Assembly (NCBI GenBank): GCA_019828595.1
Contig: JAHQRK010000021.1
Coordinates: 372,001 to 436,000 of the forward strand
Length of the DNA: 64,000 nucleotides
DNA from: Aphanomyces cochlioides
Lineage: Eukaryota > Oomycota > Saprolegniomycetes > Saprolegniales > Verrucalvaceae
Direction of reading: 5' to 3'
How positions within the stretch are numbered: the first letter of the stretch is position 1; the number at the start of each line of letters is the position of its first letter. The notes under the pieces are model-generated. The model was not told where the DNA came from and did not search any database. It saw only the letters and a list, made by a program, of their open reading frames with translations. The translations under genes and the position numbers were made by a program. This document shows positions 55,940-64,000 of this stretch, piece by piece.

Positions 55940-57103
55940 ATGAGTGACGTCGACGAACATGAAACCAAGGTCGAAGTCCCGGTCGTTGAAGACTGCAGCA
56001 ACACGGACGTTGTGACAAAGTACCGCCTCGCCGCTGAAATTGCTCAATCTGCCTTGGAAGGCGTGATTGCTCAATTAGTCCCTGGCAAGAATGTTGTTGA
56101 AGTGTGCGCTTTCGGCGATGCTTTGATCACTGCCCGTGCTGGCACGGTCTACAAGAGCAAGAAGGTCGAAAAGGGTATTGCTTTCCCCACCTGCTTGAGC
56201 GTCAACGAAGTTGTCTGCCACTTCTCCCCACTCCCCAATGAATCGATCGTGTTGAAGGCTGGTGACTGGGTCAAGATTGACTTGGGTTGCCACATTGATG
56301 GCTACATTGCCGTTGTTGCCCACACCGCCGTTGTGCCTGAAGCCGAAGGTGAAGATAACATTATTATTGGACCTCAAGCCGATGTCCTCAAGTGTGCTTA
56401 CGATGCCGTTGAACTGTGTGCGCGATTGATCAAGCCTGGTAACACCAACGCTCAAGTTACTGAAGCTTTGGAAGCTTTGGCTGAATCGTACGGCGTGAAA
56501 CCTATTGCTGGCACATTGATGCATCAATTGAAGCGCTTTGTCATTGACGGCAGCAAGACCATTGCCCAAAAGAACGACCCTGAAGCAAAGACTGCCCGAT
56601 GCACGTTTGAAGTCAACGAAGCTTACGCAATTGACGTGTGCTTCACGACTGGTTTGGAAAAGGCCGTGCAATCTGAACGCCGCACCACTGTGTTCAAGCG
56701 TCAAGTGGACAAGAGCTACCGATTGAAGATGAAGGCTTCCCGATATGTGTTCTCTGAAATCAACTCGAAGTTCCCCACCCTCCCATTCACCATCCGTGCC
56801 TTTGAAGACGAAGCTCAATCCCGCATGGGTGTTGTGGAATGCGTCAAGCACGAATTGTTGACCCCATTCCCCATCTTGGAAGGCCGTACCGGTGACCACA
56901 TTGCCCACTTCAAGGCGACCGTCTTGCTCATGCCTAACGGCACGACTAAGATCACTGGCTTGAGCTTGCCATTGGATCGCATCAACTCGGACAAGGTAGT
57001 CTCGCCTGAATTGGCTGCTGTCTTGGGCTCGTCGTTGAAGAAGAAGAACAAGAAGAAGAAGAAAGCATCCTCCGCCAAAGAAGTTGACAACGATTTGGAA
57101 TAA
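55940..57103 (+). CDS. PA2G4: Proliferation-associated protein 2G4 (EBP1), aminopeptidase-fold
   Basis: Single exon, 387 aa. Pita-bread-fold protein related to methionine aminopeptidase 2 but lacking peptidase activity; in other eukaryotes it binds ribosomes near the exit tunnel and affects growth. Landmarks: KYRLAAEIAQSALEGVIAQL, KGIAFPTCLSVNEVVCHFSP, VLKAGDWVKIDLGCHIDGYI, VTEALEALAESYGV, FPTLPFTIRAFEDEAQSRMG and the lysine-rich C-terminus KKKNKKKKKASSAKE typical of EBP1. Codon choice is strongly biased to C/G-ending optimal codons compared with neighbours, as expected for high expression. The ATG at 55940 (MSDVDEHETK) follows a CAACATG context; the frame is open further upstream. Confidence 0.93.
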   Translation: MSDVDEHETKVEVPVVEDCSNTDVVTKYRLAAEIAQSALEGVIAQLVPGKNVVEVCAFGDALITARAGTVYKSKKVEKGIAFPTCLSVNEVVCHFSPLPNESIVLKAGDWVKIDLGCHIDGYIAVVAHTAVVPEAEGEDNIIIGPQADVLKCAYDAVELCARLIKPGNTNAQVTEALEALAESYGVKPIAGTLMHQLKRFVIDGSKTIAQKNDPEAKTARCTFEVNEAYAIDVCFTTGLEKAVQSERRTTVFKRQVDKSYRLKMKASRYVFSEINSKFPTLPFTIRAFEDEAQSRMGVVECVKHELLTPFPILEGRTGDHIAHFKATVLLMPNGTTKITGLSLPLDRINSDKVVSPELAAVLGSSLKKKNKKKKKASSAKEVDNDLE

Positions 57104-57182
57104 ATAGGAACTTTTTCTCGTAAACTAGCAAGAGATTTGCCATCAATCACTACGAAAAGCTCTAGCTCATAAACTCTTAGTT

Positions 57183-57219
57183 ATCTGACCAAGGAGTGCA
57201 ATGAACTCCTCGGTCAGAT
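57183..57219. other. 3' hairpin after PA2G4
   Basis: ATCTGACCAAGGAGT and ACTCCTCGGTCAGAT form a 15-bp stem with one mismatch and a 7-nt loop (57198-57204), 80 bp after the PA2G4 stop. It may be a 3' UTR structure or a small inverted-repeat remnant. Confidence 0.5.
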
Positions 57220-57542
57220 CGGCTGGTTCTCTTCGATGAATTGTGTTGTCCAGTTTGGTGGATCTTTTATGGGACTTGCAGGTGCTTCAAATTTCTCGTA
57301 AAATTTCCGATATATGTCGCCTGTTTTGTGGAGCATCAATAAATCTATATACTATATAAATTTATACGTCATGAGGGTGGTAATACTGTTGAGGCCAGTG
57401 CATAGAGATGACATCTCTCTTCGAACTTTGCTCCTTACTAATTGCACTTGCATCGGAATGGCCTTGTTGCGGATTGAAAAGAGCATCAACTCGACTGCTT
57501 TTGCTCAAACTACATATTACTTGAAATATAGAAAGTTATTAT

Positions 57543-57770
57543 TGTGCTTTTGATACAAAATTGTGAGGAACGGTTTGGGTTCCGAATCGAACGGGCTTCT
57601 CTGATTGGCTAGAATTAAAATTTAAAATCAGTCAGCCAATCAGAATCGATCAATCACCAAACTCACGCAAAACACACACTGACACACACCACTTCAGTAT
57701 GATGAAATCGATTTGAAAATGAATTCGCTTTTTGATCAAAACCACAAATTTGGTTGAAAATGACAATATC
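57543..57770 (+). repeat. Dispersed repeat, copy 2
   Basis: Reverse-complement match of 7072-7318. It is interrupted on its right at about 57773 by GGGCCCGTCTGG, which resembles the ends of the MITE at 27.99 kb. Confidence 0.75.
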
Positions 57771-57986
57771 TATAAGGGCCCGTCTGGATGCCACCTATTA
57801 TTGAGATAATTTGCAGATATATTTTTGCCCTCCCATACATCCTCTAGTATTGAATGACCAGTCATGACCAAGGTTAAATAGGGTTAATGACCAAGAAAAA
57901 ATATCAAAAAATTTATGCTTTCCGGTTTTAACTCTAATAAGTAATAGATAATTTGAGCTGCACGTGAACAGAAACCACTCATTATC

Positions 57987-60175
57987 TTGTCAAGCATGTC
58001 CGCTGGTGCAACGCGCTTAACAGCCGCTGAGCAAATGGATTTAAGGCGAGAGGAGTCTCTGCGGCTTCATCTGATGGAAGAAGAAGCAATGGTGCGCATT
58101 CGTATGAATCGAAATTCATCAAGACCAGCTAACACAAACATACAATACTCATCTCGACAGCTCGAGTTCATCTCATGGAACAATGAAATGGGATACAAAG
58201 ATGAGCACGTTACTGAGCCCAAAATGGTCCTCTTTTTGACTCAAATTCAAAATCGACCAATTCGCAAAAGAGGAAGAAAAGCAAAGCGTAGTTTACATGC
58301 GATTGATGAAGGAGAAATCGACACTGATTGCCTTGGGTATCACTCGGTTGCAGCATATGTGAATGCAATTATGGATATCTGGAAATTACAATATGAGATG
58401 GGGACAAATCCACGATTTCCTTTCCGTCCAACAAGTGTCAAGGAACTGCTCAAACAAAAAAAGCTATCGACTGTTGAAATGGAAGACAAGGCTTTTGTTG
58501 ACCGAGGCATTGGAACTATGGTCGATGTTGTTGATTCAGTGGATCTGCAAAACGTTAGTGACAATTTTTTCCTCGAGCATTCTGAAAATGGATTGAAGCA
58601 CAGGGCTGATAATTTGATGTCACTTGCCTTGTGTTCCCGGGGTGACAACATGCGGGCCTTGAAGCTTTCGACCATTGGATTGATCGAATTTCCAAACGAA
58701 GTTGTTCGAGGCTGTAAACTATTTCGCTGTGTGTGGCGAAAATCGAAAAAGAATCAATTTGGCAACGTGGAGCAAACAACAATGATGAGGCACAAAGACG
58801 TCTCGAGATGCCCCTTTGGGGCATTATCATTACACTTTTTCTTTCGATGGCATATTGGAGGTGAGCCGTGGCCGGACTTCTCGTCACCAAAATTGTGGCA
58901 TGACATATTCGTGCTAAAAGGTGCATCGCCTGTAACCAAGATCCTCTATTCTCATCAATACCTCGCAATCAAGCGTCAACATATTGCACTTGGTATTCAA
59001 ACTACTGTACGAACACAAAGCGGCAGGAAAAGCGCAGCCACGGCTGAAAATTTTGGTGCAAGAGGGGAGTCGATTGACAAGCAAGGACACTGGGCTGTAA
59101 AGAGTAGAAATGGGACTTATGCCAACAACGTTGTGCCTTGGGATTGCGTGCGTGTATTGGCCGGATTTGGTCCAGAAAACAACAGATATTACATCCCTCG
59201 TGACACTGTTGACCCCCCCCCAATGAATTGCAAATACAAGTTTTTCCACAACTGGAAAGCTCGGTTGCTTCACTCAAATCTTCAAGAAGTACTGGAACGG
59301 AGATTGCTGGTTTGAGTTTCATGAAACTTCTTGGTTACATGCGAAGTATTATCCTCCAAGACGCAGCATTGCTCATGGAGCATGAAAAGTATAAAACACA
59401 TCCAATTTTCAAGCACCTGTTGTTCAGCTCCAACGAATTCATTACTTACCGACGTCGTGTTGTCGAATTGGTGCAATTCTCGCCTTCTCCTGAGTCTGTT
59501 GTATTGCGTGAAGTGCTTCCACTCGTGGCAGAAAGTTTAGAGGGTGTACGATGCGATACAGCACAAATACATGTCCAGCTACATGATGTGAATGTTCAAT
59601 TGGCGGAAGTAAAGACCACACTGGCCAAGGTAGACGCTGACTCATTGTGTACTGTTGATGTTGCCAATCGTCATGTTTCCAATGCCGTCTTTCGGGCATC
59701 CATGGCTATAATGACTCCAACCAGTGCACACAATGGTTCCAATATGACCACCAATGAAGGGTGCGATGTCGAGCCGATTGTGCCAATTGATACACAACAA
59801 TGCAATTCAGCAAGTGCACACGATGAAGTTCCCAAATTTCGGATGTCTCGACAATTGTATACTGTGAATCAAGCCTGGACAGAATACACGATTGGTCTGC
59901 CACCGAGTCCATCAATACTGACAATGGAGAGAAGGTATTACAAATGGCGCTCCACAAATACTGATACCCAATTCTTCCTACGCCGCAAACCTCTCTACGA
60001 AGCGATTGAAACCCTTATTCGAGAAGGCAGAACAGAAAAGCAAGCAGTTCAAATTGTTGAAAGCCTTCTACCCAAGAACAAGAAACTTCGCTCGCTCTGT
60101 GATTTTTTGAAAATGAAGATAGCCTCGTTCGGAGTGCCTAGCAACTGCACATTTGAATTTCACATCAAGAATTAG
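57987..60175 (+). CDS. Crypton-type tyrosine recombinase with GCR1_C-like domain
   Basis: Recombinase of the Crypton/NDC10_II (DUF3504-like) class. The basic N-terminus has KRGRKAKRSLHAID. Core motifs: ALCSRGDNMRALKLSTI (first catalytic Arg region), RHKDVSRCPFGALSLHFFF (family signature) and QHIALGIQTTVRTQSG. Then come GHWAVKSRNGTYANNVVP (Trp/Tyr region) and VLAGFGPENNRYYIPR. The frame then changes near 59240-59315. A 48-nt intron (GTTTTT..CAAG) would restore it as ..NCKYK-STGTEIAGLSFMKL, but would remove FFHNWKARL, which looks like conserved sequence; a frameshift mutation is the alternative. Downstream, RRVVELVQFSPSPES and a coiled coil lead to a GCR1_C-like DNA-binding domain: FRMSRQLYTVNQAWTEYTIG, MERRYYKWRSTNTDTQFFLR and RRKPLYEAIETL. 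Ends ..FEFHIKN at TAG 60173-60175. Confidence 0.75.
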
Positions 60176-60197
60176 TCGATTAACATGTAAATCTAAT

Positions 60198-60500
60198 GAC
60201 ATATTTCATGTCCATATTAAATCCAAGATAAAATTATCATCAGTCTTTGATCTGAATTTCATACTCTTGGGCCATGTGACATATTTCGTGTTCATAGTGA
60301 AATCAAGATAAAACAATAAGCAGTTTAAAGAAAGTATTTGATCCAAAATCCGTGCTTTTATATCGTGTGACATATTTCATGTTCATAGTGAAATCAAGAT
60401 AAAACAATAATCAGTTTAAAGAAAGTAATTGATCCAAAATCCGTGCTTCTATGTCGTGTGACATATTTTATGTTCATAGTGAAATCAAGATAAAAAATCT
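60198..60500. repeat. 91-bp tandem repeat between convergent element genes
   Basis: Units start GACATATTTC at 60198, 60278, 60369 and 60460. The second and third are exactly 91 bp and nearly identical, the first is 80 bp and diverged, and the last is partial and runs into the stop of the SET gene. The repeat contains GTTCATAGTGAAATCAAGAT and fills the space between the two 3' ends. Confidence 0.85.
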
Positions 60501-62439
60501 TGTCAATGCAACTTTATTCGATTCATCAGTACAGCTCATCTTCTTAGACTTTCGAGCGCATTTTTCGCACTTGCACTCCTTGAATGAGTATGTCTTTCCG
60601 TAAATAAACGTAACCTCTTCATTGCGCTTGATATTCTTCTTGGCGAAAATTCCAACGCGACGAATACCATTCACAATCCATTCATGAGCTACTGCATTCG
60701 ATGCATGGGAATGATTGATAAATCTCGAGATATTTCCAACTTGGAAAGAATCAATGAACCTTCCATCAGCGAGTTTCATGAGATAGATATCACGATGACG
60801 ATCTTGACGTGCTTTTCCTGCAGCTGCTGAGATCATTTCTCCAATGTACTCGCACAAAAATGTGCCCTTCGAAATCTTCTCAGTACTCATGACACCGACA
60901 CCAGTATTTTCGGTCTGAAATGTTGAGATGGGACCAACAACACCACTTTGTATTTGATTGGAATTTGCTGGATGGACATCGCGCACGACCTTACTGGATA
61001 AAATTATATCTATTTTATTCAATCAATTCTCGTAATCAATCTTTTGACATCAGCTTGGAGAAAAACTAACACATTTTGATGAGAACAGCGATGTCCATCA
61101 CTTAGAAGAAGGCTTGGATTCATATAAACTAAACGCTGATAATGCTACCACATTGAAACATTGTACTTAATCCCCGAGTTCACGTCACAACTGGACTACA
61201 AAGCAGAAACACAAAGAACGATAGAGACTCGTTCTTTGTGTTTCTGCTATTGCATCACCTTAATGTTGATAGAAATACCACACACTACAGGTCACAATCA
61301 ATTTGTTGACACAATAAGTGAATTTCGCCCTGTAATGTGTGGCTTTCGATCTGCTCTGAAACCGCAGATTGCGCACAGTGAACCGTGAAATCATTCAAAC
61401 AGTTTTCGGCAAAAAAATTGTAGTTTCCTCGATATGACTTTTAAAACATCAAGGAGCACTGCAAACATGCGCCTCCTAGGTGGTTGTCCAACCACCTGGG
61501 TGGAGCGACGCAGAGAAAAGAACTCCTCGCTTTGAAATCACGGAGGAAGGGAAATGTGAAGTGAGACCATGCACGGGTTGATGGCTATACTTCCATGCTA
61601 ACTAAGCATTGCACCTTACTTCATGGGGTTAGAAAGTTGTGGTCAGTGTAAGGATTATGAAACGAAAGGAATATATCGACATCAAGCACGAGAAAATTCA
61701 AAACAGTGCTCGCTCCCCTAATTTTTGCCAATAAGATACTGCTGGATGTTTATCCAGCATTTTCAATCATAATCTGGACTCACTTCGTTTCACTATGCTT
61801 TTCAAATCTATCGTGGCGAAAATGCTTGACACTCGTCCAGCACATGACTGAAATTTACGGATACTGTCCAGCAAAAACCGGAGAATGAAACACACGGTTA
61901 CCACAGTTCTTGCCAACTTGACAGATGTTGTCATTACATTCGACCATATCCAGTCTGTTCGTGCATTTGGGACCACACTTCTTTCCGCAACGGCACGGCT
62001 TGAAAACACGTTTTGACGCTGCAGCCTCCAACATAATATTTGCAGTGAGCGAAAAGTCATTTTTCTTCCCAATTCGCTCAGCAAATCGGCGAATATTGTC
62101 GTAGCTTCTCGAAGCAACAAAGTCGGGAAATGTGCGCTTAAGATATTAGACGCGCTCGATTGTTGATATCCCGGGGTTTTCTCGGATAAAGTTTTCCATT
62201 TTTGCAGTCAGTTCTGCGTTTTCCGACGGTCGAATGCGTGCGATTTCGTTTTGAGACGTTGTTTTGCCGATCTTGCCTCTCTTTTTCTTGTCGAGCCATG
62301 ACCTTAAAGTTCGGAGCTTGATGTTCTTAATGTCGGCAAAATCCCTTTGAGTGGTTGTTCCTTTAGCTTGCTCCCATTCTTCAATTGTCTCGAGAATGAA
62401 CACGCGGGAGTAGTTGATGTCGAGCTTGGCTTTCGGCAT
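60474..62439 (-). pseudogene. HTH-AWS-SET histone methyltransferase-like gene, interrupted
   Basis: The ATG at 62439 opens MPKAKLDINYSRVFILETIE. A helix-turn-helix of the transposase/CENP-B type follows (TQRDFADIKNIKLRTLRSWL), then NAELTAKMENFIRENPG. TAA at 62146-62148 breaks the frame, which resumes in phase as YLKRTFPDFVASRSYDNIRR. Next is an AWS-type cysteine cluster (PCRCGKKCGPKCTNRLDM, VECNDNICQVGKNCGNRVF), about 61880-62000. About 900 bp without matching coding sequence follows. Then a SET domain resumes: TGVGVMSTEKISKGTFLCEY, RFINHSHASNAVAHEW (the usual NHSC-x-PN changed to NHSHASN), NEEVTFIYG with the catalytic Tyr, and the post-SET KECKCEKCARK. The domain order is like SET2/ASH1-type H3 lysine methyltransferases, but with a DNA-binding HTH in front. 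Confidence 0.7.
61021..61860. other. Interrupting segment inside the SET gene, with hairpins
   Basis: Separates AWS from SET coding. Contains a perfect 19-bp hairpin with a 9-nt loop (arms 61202-61220 and 61230-61248, core CACAAAGAACG). A 9-bp hairpin AGGTGGTTG/CAACCACCT lies at 61478-61497, and an 8-bp one, TGCTGGAT/ATCCAGCA, near 61740-61760. GATGGACATCGC (60971-60982) pairs with GCGATGTCCATC (61088-61099). It could be an inserted small element, a long intron, or an unknown structured RNA. No gene supported. Confidence 0.45.
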
Positions 62440-62573
62440 TTCACCCAATCGTGCAGATTGATATGAACCCAAGTAAAGTATAGTGACTGAAATTATTTAT
62501 ATCTGAAATATATTTTGATTTTTGTATATATATCCGAGATACATTTAAAATTTGGTCATCACTTGGTCATGAC

Positions 62574-62933
62574 CGCAAAATTTATATTTACAGATATTTG
62601 GGGGTTTGCGAAAGGAACGCGAAACCTCTTCAAATGCATACTATTAGTTTCTATGGCATTTCCATCATAGTGAGTGACTTGGATGCATGGATATCTGTTG
62701 CAGTGGTCTAGTGATGCCTGAATGCCCGTCAAGGTGGTAAAATCGCCCGTGAAAGTCGTCCAAGCCGCCAAGCTATGGAAGCATGCGATTGACAAGACGC
62801 ATGACTATCAATCAAGTGGAGCTGCAAGCCATTCGAATGATCGAGGGGATGATTGCTTGTCGTCAGGCCACGCTGGAGTGGCTCTGAATGAATGCAAACA
62901 AGCAACAAACAAGCAAAACAGGTACATTAGATC
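62574..62933. other. Segment between the two element modules
   Basis: A 78-codon open frame on the minus strand (62559-62795, SLAAWTTFTGDFTTLTG..) has no recognisable motif. It may be a remnant of either recombinase unit. Otherwise nothing identified. Confidence 0.35.
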
Positions 62934-64000
62934 TCACTTAATCTCATTCTTACTCTTTGCAATGTGTGTATAGAGTGTAGCATAGCTCATCTCGTCGAGA
63001 CGAAGCTTTTCGAATTGTTCAGTGGCAAGATTTTTGAAAAGTGAATGGCAAAGCTTTTTGAAACAACGAGAGTAAAGGGCAGTTGAGTTTGTCGAGGTGA
63101 GTTGAGGAATAGAGCCTGCAGGTACATCAGAGAATTTTAACAAATGCTCAATCACACGTCGTAGCTTGGATAGATTTACTCGATCCGAATTCTTCGCAAA
63201 ATGTTTCGGCCGTATCAATCTCAATGGTGAACGAGACTGCTCAGGTACACCTTGCCACCATAGCATTCACATATCAGACATCTTTCCTGTTGGGCAAGCT
63301 AGATATTCTGTTGACTGCTGAGGCAAAAACATGAGCTCAGAGGTCCCACTGGGTTGAAGGCACGAGGTTGCCGAATTGATGCTTTGGGTGGTATTGGCCA
63401 CAAGATCCTTTAATATAGCAGAAGGAATTTGATCAAAGAGGTCGTGAATAGACTCGTTTGACACTGCACTTCTTTGATAGCTCTGCAATTGCTCGCTTAT
63501 GCTTTTTGTAATCAATTCGGGCATTTCACTTATCGATTGCAAGACATTTTGGAGCTCATTTTTAACACAGTTGAGCTGATGTGACAACACTACATGGGGG
63601 GAGCACCACTTGCACGCATACCCGTCGTAGTATTGTGGACAACCCCACTATGGACACGCCCTTTTAGAGTTGGAATCAAGTTGGATCTCCAAAGAGCGGA
63701 TGAAAAGAATGGGTGATTCTTCTCGACAACTGATTCCAACCAGTCCATGTTGTACACGATTGATGCCAAGAGATAAGGCACTGACATACGAAGACAGCTC
63801 GGATACCACGTTGAATACCCTGGCAGAATCACTTCCCACTGGTCACCTGTAAGCACACTCGACTCGAAGTGGGGTGGCAAAATGGCAAACACTGATGTGT
63901 TAACATTGAGGCCTATGACTATAATATATGATCTGTGTGTGAGTCTACCTACCTGCAGCTGCCCGTCCGACGAATTGATCGCCACCAGATCCAGTAAAGA
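62934..64000 (-). pseudogene. Second recombinase-element protein, decayed, runs off the window
   Basis: The 5' part lies beyond the window. In order on the minus strand: an intron (about 63905-63951), GLNVNTSVFAILPPHFES, then DQWEVILPGYSTWYPSCLRM and NHPFFSSALWRSNLIP. The phrase ASGAPPHVVLSHQLN follows, of the GIPPH type I associate with oomycete Crypton-like proteins. Its frame is broken in a run of six C (63596-63601) that needs one more base to continue. A coiled-coil region (NELQNVLQSISEMPELITKS) follows. TGA at 63264-63266 interrupts before MLWWQGVPEQSRSPLRLIRP and a C-terminal helix-rich part. Two independent lesions suggest a dead gene; an assembly error in the homopolymer could explain the first. 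Confidence 0.6.

Larger units (their letters stand above)
57775..62573. mobile_element. Crypton-type element carrying an HTH-SET gene (borders tentative)
   Basis: Holds a tyrosine-recombinase gene (plus) and an HTH-AWS-SET gene (minus) whose 3' ends converge. GTCATGACCAAG (57861-57872) and its reverse complement CTTGGTCATGAC (62562-62573) lie outside both genes. A second ATGACCAA-type copy lies inside each (57884-57894 and 62552-62559), giving a candidate paired terminus. The left border could alternatively be GGGCCCGTCTGG at about 57775, similar to the foldback MITE ends, in which case the right end may be beyond the window and the second recombinase at 63-64 kb would belong to the same unit. 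Confidence 0.55.

Noticed and set aside
56075..56908. 277-codon antisense frame opposite PA2G4
   Set aside because: Caused by the strong codon bias of PA2G4; no independent signal.
61440..61560. Possible structured small RNA (snRNA- or 5S-like)
   Set aside because: The hairpin is clear but no snRNA or 5S consensus blocks are present on either strand.

Overview
The window looks like nuclear DNA of an oomycete, most likely a saprolegnialean (Aphanomyces/Saprolegnia/Achlya type). This rests on gene content and gene structure, not on a database search. It has several START-like/FYVE-finger proteins side by side, a bZIP-like plus START-type regulator of the kind often labelled 'M96 mating-specific' in oomycetes, many GT..AG introns of about 38-55 nt, very short intergenic gaps, and eukaryote-only families (CDT1, PA2G4/EBP1, COPI-associated protein, RUS/DUF647, PP2C, AGC kinase). 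No rRNA or convincing tRNA gene, CRISPR array or prokaryotic feature was seen.

Layout. 0.98-4.77 kb: an SVOP-like MFS transporter followed by a multi-pass membrane protein. 4.9-23.7 kb: four paralogous START/FYVE proteins (two minus, two plus) with a TE-rich gap at 10.5-15.7 kb. That gap holds two MITE families and a Harbinger-type element. 23.8-35.1 kb: compact housekeeping genes (C2-DEP-AGC kinase, COPI-associated membrane protein, fatty-acyl-AMP-ligase-like adenylating enzyme, RUS/DUF647, a zinc-motif nuclear protein), interrupted by a 0.6-kb foldback MITE. 35.4-36.4 kb: a hAT element with intact 8-bp target duplications. 37.5-43.2 kb: an OGFOD3-like 2-oxoglutarate oxygenase, a 3-kb stretch without a convincing gene, and the bZIP/START regulator. 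43.7-46.0 kb: a full-length but inactivated Harbinger transposon. 46.3-52.9 kb: PP2C, a small conserved-looking protein, a small membrane protein, CDT1, a zinc-ligand protein and a two-domain sulfurtransferase. 53.8-55.75 kb: a large foldback element with arms of about 485 bp. 55.9-57.1 kb: PA2G4/EBP1. 57.8-64.0 kb: a mobile-element island.

The most unusual part is the last island. It holds a Crypton-type tyrosine recombinase (NDC10_II/DUF3504-like core plus GCR1_C-like tail). Convergent to it is a gene joining an HTH transposase-type DNA-binding domain to AWS-SET-postSET, i.e. a histone-lysine-methyltransferase module. Near the window end is a second, decayed recombinase. Inverted copies of GTCATGACCAAG lie at 57.86 and 62.57 kb and may mark the ends. 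A recombinase element carrying its own DNA-targeted chromatin modifier is my main candidate for a new system. Most of its reading frames are damaged here, so this copy is probably dead and intact relatives should be looked for.

A second recurring signal is a palindromic motif (core ATCCGGAT, often ATCCGGATAA) shortly upstream of the start codons of at least eight unrelated genes in this window. It is probably a core-promoter or regulatory element. Convergent genes often end only 16-25 bp apart, so overlapping 3' UTRs are expected.
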